Below are positions 34,901-39,099 of a stretch of 64,000 nucleotides of DNA, piece after piece. Position 1 is the first letter of the stretch. Each line of letters opens with the position of its first letter. Below the pieces are notes generated by a model. The model made no database searches. It was given only the letters and a program-made list of their open reading frames with translations, and was not told where the DNA came from. A program made the translations under genes and the position numbers. The DNA lies in NCBI RefSeq assembly GCF_026627255.1, contig NZ_JAPNLM010000003.1:186001-250000 (forward strand), read 5' to 3'. This DNA is from Streptomyces antarcticus. GTDB lineage: Bacteria; Actinomycetota; Actinomycetes; Streptomycetales; Streptomycetaceae.

Positions 34901-37088
34901 GCCGGGCGGGGTGTTCGGGCCGGGTGGGGTGTCCGAGCCGGGCGGGGTGTTCGGGCCGGGTGGGGTGCCCGAGTCCGGTGGGGCTTCCACGGCTGCGACG
35001 CCGGGGCTCCCCGTGTCCTCCGGGCCCGGTACCCGGTCCGTCGCGCGCCCCGGTTCCGGAACCGAACGGGCCCGGCGGACGGCCGGTGCCCTGCGTACCG
35101 GCGCCGACCGGCGGCTGACCGCCGCCGAGGCCCGGCGGAGCGCTGCCGCCCGCCGCCTCACCGGTCCCACCCGCGCGGATGCCGCCGCCCGCGCCGCCCT
35201 CGCCAGGGCGGCCGCCCGATCCACGGCGGCCGACGGCGCCTTCGACGCCCGCCGGGCCGAACTGGACGCCCTCGCCCGGGCGGCGGAGACCGCCGCCGCC
35301 GCACTCGGCCGGGTGCGCGCCGCCACCGACCGGCTCACCCGCTGGCACCAGCTCGCCGCCACCGCCGAAGGGCGCCGCCGCCTCGCGGGCCTCGCGGAAC
35401 CGGCGCCGGTGACGTACACGCCCCCGTCCGGGCCCCCGCGAGCCGCCGAGCCGCCCCTGGCGCCGCGCTACACCCCGTCCGCCGACGGGGCCCGGCTGAC
35501 CTCGCCCGACGGCGCCGCGTACACCGTGCACGAGGTGCCCCGGGACGGCGACGCCTTCTTCCACGCGCTCGCCGAGGGTCTGGCCAGGACGGCGCCCGAG
35601 CTCCTGGCCCGGCACGCGATCGACCCGGGCGACCCGCGGACCCCCCGGGCCCTGCGCCGGCTCATCGCCGCCCGCCTGACCGACCCCGCCGACGCCGACC
35701 TCCTCGCCGTCGTCGCCCCGGACGACACCGACGTCTTCACCGCCGCCGAGATCGACGCCACCGGGCCCGCCCCGGACCTCGCCGCCGGTACGCCCGGCCG
35801 CCGGGAGTTCGACCAGCTCGGCATCGTCCCGCACGCCGCCGCCCTGGACGACGGCGCCCGCGCCGCCCTCGCGACCGCCCAGCTGGAACGGCCCGGGGAC
35901 GCCGACGACGAAGCCGGCTGGGACCACGCCGCCGCCGACCTCCTGCCCCTCCTCGCCGCCCGTACCTTCGGCATCGACGTGACCGTGGTGCGCGGCGACG
36001 GCACCTTCCAGACGTTCACGTCCCGGGCCTCAACGTCCCGGGCCTCAACGTCCCGGGCCTCAACGTCCCGGGCCTCAACGTCCCGGGCCTCAACGTCCCG
36101 GGCCTCAACGTCCCGGGCCTCAACGTCCCGGGCCTCCACGTCCCGGGCCTCCACGTCCCGGGCCTCAACGTCCCGGGCCTCAACGTCCCGGGCCTCCACG
36201 TCCCGGGCCTCCACGTCCCGGGCCTCAACGTCCCGGGCCTCAACGTCCCGGGCCTCCACGTCCCCGGCCTCCACGTCCCCGGCCTCCACCTCCCCGGCCT
36301 CCACGTCGCAGGCCTCCACACCCCCGGCCTCCACGTCGCAGGCGTCGACGCCCTCGGCATCCACACCCGCGGCCTCCGCCTCCCAGGCCCTCGCTCCCGG
36401 CCGCCGCGCGGGATCCCACCGCCTCCGCGGCCTCGTCGACGATCCGGAAGCCCCGGCTCCCCACGTCGTCCTGTTCCTGGACCACCGCCACTACCGTCTC
36501 GCCGTGGCGGACCCCGCCCGCCCCCTGCCGGTCCCGGCACCGCCGCTCGCCCCGCTGCCCGCCGCCCCGCTGCCCGCCGCCCCGCTGCCCGCCGTCGGGC
36601 CCGGTGCCGCCCCGCCCCTCCTCCCGGGCCCGGTGGACCGGCCCCTGAGCGAGCCGGAGGCCACCGGCACACCACCCGACCGGGGGGAGCCCTTGCCCGT
36701 ACGGGGAACCGGTCACGGTTCCTTCGCGGAGGCGCTGCTCGCGGCGCTCGGCGACGGGAACGGGAACGGAGTACTGGACCGCCGCCGACAGGTCCCCGTG
36801 ACCGAACTGGCGGGAACGGACGTGATTCTGACCGCCGGTCAGGCAGCCCACGCGGTGCTGCTCGGCGGCTCGCTGAGCGTCGAGGATCTGGGCCTCACCC
36901 CGCTCCAGCACCTCCGCTGGCTGCTGGCGGGCCCGGCCGACGTCGCCGCCGCCGCGGAGGTGCTCGGAATCGCCATCGAGGTCACGGCGCCAGGGCGCCG
37001 GCCCCACCGGTACGGATCCGGCCCCCGGGAACCCGTACGGCTGTACTACGACGGCCTGCGCTATTCCACCGCACCCCAACGGGGCTGA
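25911..37088 (+). CDS. Giant B: paralogue of giant A with HEIAH peptidase motif and OTU-like domain lacking its Cys
   Basis: 3725 aa from the ATG at 25911, chosen because MRELDFPEDVRRMLWILIG aligns with the start of giant A; an in-frame GTG at 25902 is possible. Residues 1-330 are the CpnT/WXG100_2-like helical targeting region, very similar to giant A. About 340-690 is a Pro/Ala stalk. About 692-870 is a module matching giant A that carries H837EIAH841QLGLRDE, a clear zinc-metallopeptidase motif. Beta-rich modules follow to about 2740, then two Ala/Arg-rich coiled coils (about 2747-2937 and 3043-3164) separated by a PGGV repeat. About 3184-3537 is OTU-like, but the motif reads DGDAFFHAL: Ala3215 replaces the Cys, while a HRHYRL His (3527) is kept. 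A (SRAST)n array splits that domain. The last ~120 residues match the C-terminus of giant A. It lacks the lethal-factor-like domain. Confidence 0.9.
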   Translation: MRELDFPEDVRRMLWILIGEMPVQARENLAYESRELYLRFGKGIKDLRDEIRLSVAEASTALPQEVADRYVQGLSLLTDDGGVDHLNAMADRLDDIARSQVDHSMNIQQAKWEIIAEIVMLLLELALLAALAAITGGTSVSQMALARARSRLAVLLVVDRLLRMTHLAPSLTGAVEEALQTLAVRLAQIALNPDGRRPDGIDWRDVGKSAAFGAVVGLIGGALGGAADYFRNWFKHAFDDFDRFAKDHPRFTTLLDGVNDVAEAFVVGAVSESAGETLIQGAFEGTWDFSWSTFVGSGTSSALETVAGGAVGGGALWLHHTYLPDPATADPFTVNQLTGRGSSRAGGGPGASGPAAPPVRVPPPLPVALPVPSVPRATAGSDPAVTGPAASPPPAWSRTPPAPVPVPIGPPARVLAASVPAVYGSSGRESAADPDADPGRGPGPGPDPYAAGNTLFGATAPAPGASVPPPVAPTAAPAGVPGQRAPGPGTYADATGDDRPDTAGEHSDSPSRTGLPDTTDSTARRQVPAAPDSTAADSTAADDKAPHSTAPHSTADGPEAAVPTGPAASGGAPDRGHTPAGTPQAHGRGLPEHGSADAPDTEAPPEAEAVEEAEAEAADGRVGPQHTGAESAQRSADPRTAPDPAKAGRDRVAPEPGPEDGPGRDAPGRPEAGDGAQAPGTTAEPAPATAPLTGNAAWEAARAAVAPVTRTHTWVDPVSAPADPARPGETTQYAVRSLFDVRRVAHDGDWVTDLTVRVATGPAGLPPHVWDAVRDGVEAYFNAPGHRLPDGDRLHVTVEQTPEDPHPNGLTVTLAGRDQPMTRTVWWADADPVDYAHEIAHQLGLRDEARGGDEATRRPDIPGSLLGDYTRPAPAGLPQAGLRGRHLSLLAAHVGDLTDPPPGARGPGPAAARPIRTVGGPRGAEPRAPRTTEPAQVPVPTVAVPAPVVPLAPPPLAPPPPVPVVTASTPTAAADGRTGTGNSLDGTRPPRLERGAAAPAARGGRRTRYADGSGIPAYVDDLASLLAEAPADLMEELLSQPAAFGQSSVVLRGSELIAAEAESLLRGIPSLRPRTPEPGSPPGTGPVADLRTALRQRPRALIGGLALPYTNTAGETRVLHVTARHYGNWERFADTYGTPTKIDTMDRATVQAGRNSSVQSATQLGLGGPFLGPSSAAAFGGFGRLALRGGFSTKAGYGQIDQATAQAETRTLDGSHVHLDDLHLTLRVTDADGRLVTEPPPAGTAGPARAAHTGFAVRDGLALRLPDSAVKPSRPGRIPRSIAMDHDTQYRLVRTEGFGPVSRIRDWAAAEIGAAPGSSAHQELDAFFSSDSFQRHARMLAAGRLATAPLFADDRRRTPLGVFVVERVVPVRATLVTETPDAELRDIATSTVRNDRSTTKAVNFGIDGVLGPAFNFLDLGGGALNLRLQFGPAFRHLFSVSRTTAFGGFGGLKTSGQVKGTPTGLYLVRKTVYVRHAGSGSPARRFPTWSLDRMTRTEARRLAGWDDGTTVPLRNGLPEPHAPAYLTPDRPPTLGMHRVEEFAHADGRRTRATDGRPSTLLDAFADTVLTALADAHPGLVAPLDRLAPPVRRGLLARARAVTRTAGPLDRARPAPHWDDADAYQTALSNTLTVLSALSHLSLAAGLEALTTTGISIRLTDPGTFGQAHRYVRVHGELTNRRYEGRQDDLKLRHSAPGGQRTDGQESRKRATGGGADLQLAFRDPDPGAGESIGAPDNAGVLSLGWRSAVQHDSESGYGSSATNEPMSVSTKPSHLYRYDLALSASHGGYWRFRGLLRGVATLGLLGTQPFVFQSPRTLLIGTAAHGVPVRGGPVTGQVLISIPDRHAPAVDPHRPGAPNPYRTPGGPPDTTAMPLARAHALATGNLAVPAGTGDGGRAPRRGDRLFRDLQHHPFLTVAVLVPPGLTDAVTDVVRTASGGSWQFAHEGAPAREAVLRAFQPQYATANFDQSSGPLGFALAGLMGKPPYGTLWGTFRHYTAVRGVHALTGPVEMDTEMVLGSATQATGKTGRSVTHSFGSQLTYAKPHTNAGGPLGTYGFVVNPWSESAQHTLTLTRSVVADLNLKSFGHQVLVTGTVEHWAVMVSTMLGTTAARLPGVPASFAGAAGSVTSVPGGWLAHVPEKSAHLLGILDDGMGDVPRYTGTAWSPQPWTRGNTFGTYPVNTLDPTDVLSAFQTKVRALGLDEDAQEDIRRQVTSRVLRALHREATGTGTSLPSRAGGWGWGAVRIGSRRARVRVELLPGTPVLRMLDHGTEREENRRAVETRQEGAESTSGRDIGVLVGESVHTGDPTAVAAGPSYTETGTSRRAVSTARSVSTGTTYRAASTEPHAETTTPYRLRLTLEFDDTPEPAAPGADAGSAAPGTALRRFTGRQRITETGAVGDLREHVPLSLMAPDPDPADPAPDPRLAPPDLTVATRPRSGPRPGLLGPDTLHADGTARPFTFPENGFHVRRIVGLEHVQEAGRRAIAESYGIDLTDLDAPGATPARRTELLRRAAGTALTRPGGGAAQTLEDGTTNTALSTFYDQALVPAGYEVPGLTHRDPAGTDSARLSLHAKPDFSRAVLLTVADGKKLEVLRESAEGTGTSVSHEHTQDSAFGGGVAIRTEDTGLNQLAATATGPYAADGDGAPVGAERLSSLNVKPKTGRAFLFAVPTDWLSVAEVHRGIKDSGLGRFLAGAFGHPPRGPKAVSSQTYALAWIRDDVARELGLINDTTFPARVSAAWDAVGKAAKTWTEADRAYWKKRRASAGLREAREAARTALGPARTAVEDTTRRLAPLLDAAEAADTGLARAEADVVRDRAAASRLDAAADALDAASAAVRQARAEVARAERTARATEDAARDTVAALHGWAALPGDGPDPDAVRQAEAGLTTARRTAAALRFAAGRRIAAARDPYDAATVELAAAERDAPAAAAGDSTGWGTPATPAVPEPPGGSAATGTAEYVTAPSGTAEYTETSDPGGVPGPGGEFGPGGVSEPGGVFGPGGVSEPGGVFGPGGVPESGGASTAATPGLPVSSGPGTRSVARPGSGTERARRTAGALRTGADRRLTAAEARRSAAARRLTGPTRADAAARAALARAAARSTAADGAFDARRAELDALARAAETAAAALGRVRAATDRLTRWHQLAATAEGRRRLAGLAEPAPVTYTPPSGPPRAAEPPLAPRYTPSADGARLTSPDGAAYTVHEVPRDGDAFFHALAEGLARTAPELLARHAIDPGDPRTPRALRRLIAARLTDPADADLLAVVAPDDTDVFTAAEIDATGPAPDLAAGTPGRREFDQLGIVPHAAALDDGARAALATAQLERPGDADDEAGWDHAAADLLPLLAARTFGIDVTVVRGDGTFQTFTSRASTSRASTSRASTSRASTSRASTSRASTSRASTSRASTSRASTSRASTSRASTSRASTSRASTSRASTSRASTSRASTSPASTSPASTSPASTSQASTPPASTSQASTPSASTPAASASQALAPGRRAGSHRLRGLVDDPEAPAPHVVLFLDHRHYRLAVADPARPLPVPAPPLAPLPAAPLPAAPLPAVGPGAAPPLLPGPVDRPLSEPEATGTPPDRGEPLPVRGTGHGSFAEALLAALGDGNGNGVLDRRRQVPVTELAGTDVILTAGQAAHAVLLGGSLSVEDLGLTPLQHLRWLLAGPADVAAAAEVLGIAIEVTAPGRRPHRYGSGPREPVRLYYDGLRYSTAPQRG
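34850..34985 (+). repeat. G-rich PGGV repeat in giant B
   Basis: 18-bp units, arranged as a 36-bp pair repeated from 34893, encode alternating SEPGGVFGPGGV. The stretch is strikingly G-rich on the plus strand and uses GGG/GGT codons that the rest of the gene avoids. It lies between the two coiled coils. Confidence 0.85.
36021..36395 (+). repeat. 15-bp minisatellite encoding (SRAST)n inside giant B
   Basis: Sixteen consecutive 15-bp units of TCCCGGGCCTCVACG (the only variation is A or C at one position) run from 36021 to 36260. About nine decayed units follow (SPAST, SQAST, PPAST, PSAST…) to about 36395. The array is in frame, so unit gain or loss would change length without breaking the protein. 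It sits inside the OTU-like domain between the last strand pair (TVVRGDG) and the catalytic-His strand (VVLFLDHRHY). Confidence 0.95.
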
Positions 37089-37331
37089 TCACCACGTCTG
37101 TTGAGGGCCGCGAAGCCGGTCCCCGGCCCCCGGCGAAGGGACGCCGGGCGGCAGGGCGGCCTCCCGGAGCACCGCGACCGCGTGCAGGGTGCCACCGGTG
37201 CGGCCGGCCAGCAGGCCCCGGGGAGTGCGGACGCTCCACAGCGCGTCGGAGGACGGTTCGGCCCTGCCGGCGGGAAACGGACGCGTGATGTCGGTGATGT
37301 CCTGGATGACGACCACCCCGCCGGAGTTCAC
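37089..37331 (-). CDS. Possible small protein convergent with giant B
   Basis: About 80 aa from a GTG at 37331; the frame is open upstream to 37463. The stop on this strand abuts the giant B stop with no gap. The codons have strong G/C third-position bias, and the peptide (VVVIQDITDITRPFPAG…ALWSVRTPRGLLAGRTGG) looks protein-like. I do not recognise the family and see no clear ribosome binding site, so this could be a gene remnant. Confidence 0.35.
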   Translation of the reverse strand: MNSGGVVVIQDITDITRPFPAGRAEPSSDALWSVRTPRGLLAGRTGGTLHAVAVLREAALPPGVPSPGAGDRLRGPQQTW

Positions 37332-37590
37332 GGCGCTGTAGCAGCGTCCCACGGTAGCCGCAGCGGATGCGCCGACACCTCCCGCCCGGTAAAGGAAGGG
37401 GCTGGAAACCCCATGGCTTTCGCCAGGTCCCGCACGCCCGCGGGTCACGGCGTCGCGCGCCACGGCGAGCCTCGCGTGTCGGACGCGTGCACACCTCGTG
37501 AAGACGTTTGGCGGGCTTTTGGGGAAACGATGGCGGTCCTCGCCAGGATGAGCCCGTCCGCATCACCCACTGGTTGAAGGAGGTGTCCTG
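37332..37590 (+). other. Leader region upstream of the small peptide gene
   Basis: The stretch is locally less GC-rich around 37500-37545 (GAAGACGTTTGGCGGGCTTTTGGGGAAACG), as expected near a promoter, but I cannot place convincing -35/-10 boxes. A 54-codon plus-strand ORF from the ATG at 37413 (MAFARSRTPAG…) ends at 37577, 13 bases before the peptide start. It has no well-placed ribosome binding site and may not be real. Confidence 0.3.
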
Positions 37591-37671
37591 ATGAAGAAGA
37601 TCCAGGTACGCAAGGCCGGTCCGGTCCGCCTGACCTCGTCGGCTTGCAGCGTCTACACGAACCCCAACTGA
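37591..37671 (+). CDS. 26-aa Cys-containing peptide, candidate RiPP precursor
   Basis: The peptide reads MKKIQVRKAGPVRLTSSA followed by CSVYTNPN. Its ATG lies 6 bases after AAGGAGGT (37577-37584), among the best ribosome binding sites in the window. The N-terminal half is basic and leader-like (KKIQVRKAG). The C-terminal half is a plausible core with Thr15, Ser16, Ser17, Cys19, Ser20, Tyr22 and Thr23. It stands 168 bases before a PqqD-like/M50 fusion gene. PqqD-like RRE domains bind RiPP leader peptides, so the gene order strongly suggests a ribosomally made, post-translationally modified peptide. No LanM/LanC, lasso cyclase, radical SAM or YcaO gene is in the window, so the modification is unknown. 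Confidence 0.65.
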   Translation: MKKIQVRKAGPVRLTSSACSVYTNPN

Positions 37672-37714
37672 TCCCAGATCAGTTGAGCCCTGGCCGCTAG
37701 CACGTCAGGGCCAC

Positions 37715-37776
37715 GGCGCCGTCGTGCCTGCGGGCAGCCCGAGGCGACTCAGGCTGCCGCCCGGTGCGACGGCGCC
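37715..37776 (+). promoter_or_regulatory. Stem-loop between peptide gene and protease gene
   Basis: The outer arms GGCGCCGTCG (37715-37724) and CGACGGCGCC (37767-37776) are perfectly complementary. The inner arms GCGGGCAGCC and GGCTGCCGCC pair with mismatches. Such a structure after a short, strongly translated gene is typical of an attenuator or stabiliser that keeps precursor mRNA in excess over the maturation genes. Confidence 0.6.
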
Positions 37777-37839
37777 TCCCGGGGAGGCGGCCACCCCGCC
37801 CGCGCCGGGTCCGGACCGGAAGCCGAGGGAGACCACCCC

Positions 37840-39063
37840 ATGCCGGAGCACGGCATCCGCAGCACGGCCGACACGCCGCTGCCGTTCCACACGCTGGTCT
37901 ACCTGGAGGACGGCGAGGACGTCACCATCGGGCGGCCCGACACGGACTCCTACGCGATCTTCCCGGCCGACGGGGCCCACCTCGTGCGCCGCCTGGCGGA
38001 CGGGGCCACACCGGCGCAGGCCTCCGACTGGTACGCCGCCGAGTACGGCGAGCAGGTCGACGTGGAGGACATCATCGGAGCCCTGCGCGAGCTGGGGTTC
38101 GTCCGCGAGGACGGCGAGGAGCCCGCGCAAGCGGAGCCCGTTCGCTGGCAGCGGCTCGGCCGCGCGCTGTTCTCGCCGCTCGCCTGGGTCTGCTACGCCC
38201 TCGTCGTGGCCTGGGCGCTGCTGCGCGTGATCCTCTCGCCGGACCTCGTACCGACGGCCGAGGACCTGCTGTTCAGCGACTACTACGCGGTGATCAGCCT
38301 CGTGCTGCTGGTCGCCGCCGTCCCCCTCATCGCCGTCCACGAGGCGTTCCACGCCCTGGCCGCACGACGTCTCGGAGTCCGCTCACGGACCCGGCTCTCG
38401 TACCGCTTCTACTTCCTGGTGGTCGAGACGGCACTGGACGGCCTGGTAGCCGTCGAGCGCAGGAAGCGCTACCTGCCGATCGTGGCCGGAATGGTCGCCG
38501 ACTGCGTCCTCCTCGGCCTGCTCATCACGGTGGCGGACGTGTCCCGGGGCCCCGGTGGGGCCGAAACGGTCACCAGCCGGGTGTGCCTCGGGCTGGCGTT
38601 CGCCGCCCTGCTGCGCCTGCTGTGGCAGTTCTTCCTCTACCTCCGCACCGACGTCTACGTGCTGATCACCACCATGCTCGGCTGCGTGGACCTGCACACC
38701 ACTTCCGTCCGCCTGCTGCGCAACCGGTTCCTGCGGTGGTGCGGGCGGACCGACCGGCTGGCCGACGAGTCCCAGTGGCACCCGGTGGACCGCCGGGCGG
38801 CACGCTGGTACTCCTGGCTCATCGTGGCCGGCTACACCGTCAGCCTCGGCACCTTCGTGCTCGCGCTCGCCCCGGTCTTCGTCCGGATGGTCTCCGGCGC
38901 GATCGACCGCTTCGGCGCCGGGGAGGGGTCGAGCTGGACCGAGCTCCTGGACTCCTCGGCCTTCCTCTTCCTGACCTTCGGCCAGATCGCCCTCACCCTC
39001 TGGATCGCCGCCAGGGAACGCGTCCGCGCCCGACGGTCCAGGACCCACCACGTCATCGACTGA
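37840..39063 (+). CDS. PqqD-like (RRE) domain fused to an integral-membrane M50-type metallopeptidase
   Basis: 407 aa, starting at the ATG at 37840 with GAGGGA upstream. Residues about 12-92 (LVYLEDGEDVTIGRPDTDSY…LVRRLADGATPAQASDWYAAEYG…VEDIIGALRELGFV) match the PqqD winged-helix fold, used as a RiPP recognition element. About 105-400 contain some six hydrophobic segments. H167-E-A-F-H171 lies at the end of a membrane helix (PLIAVHEAFHALAARRLG), as in site-2/M50 intramembrane peptidases; GMVAD further on may supply the third ligand. The likely job is to bind the 26-aa peptide leader and cleave or export it at the membrane. This assignment is inferred from domain fusion and gene order. The TPR gene starts 36 bases downstream. 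Confidence 0.85.
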   Translation: MPEHGIRSTADTPLPFHTLVYLEDGEDVTIGRPDTDSYAIFPADGAHLVRRLADGATPAQASDWYAAEYGEQVDVEDIIGALRELGFVREDGEEPAQAEPVRWQRLGRALFSPLAWVCYALVVAWALLRVILSPDLVPTAEDLLFSDYYAVISLVLLVAAVPLIAVHEAFHALAARRLGVRSRTRLSYRFYFLVVETALDGLVAVERRKRYLPIVAGMVADCVLLGLLITVADVSRGPGGAETVTSRVCLGLAFAALLRLLWQFFLYLRTDVYVLITTMLGCVDLHTTSVRLLRNRFLRWCGRTDRLADESQWHPVDRRAARWYSWLIVAGYTVSLGTFVLALAPVFVRMVSGAIDRFGAGEGSSWTELLDSSAFLFLTFGQIALTLWIAARERVRARRSRTHHVID

Positions 39064-39099
39064 CGTGTGCCCCCCGTCGGCCCCGTGAAAGGTACGTTC

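Noticed and set aside
35468..36364. Minus-strand protein with VEARD repeats
   Set aside because: It is the reverse complement of the SRAST array. The plus frame continues into conserved sequence on both sides, while the minus frame does not.
36021..36395. CRISPR-like array
   Set aside because: The repeats are contiguous 15-bp units with no spacers, all in frame inside a large gene.
37591..37671. Lasso or lanthipeptide precursor
   Set aside because: No lasso cyclase or LanM/LanB/LanC-like gene is present. The 26-aa length and the neighbours fit a different or unknown class.
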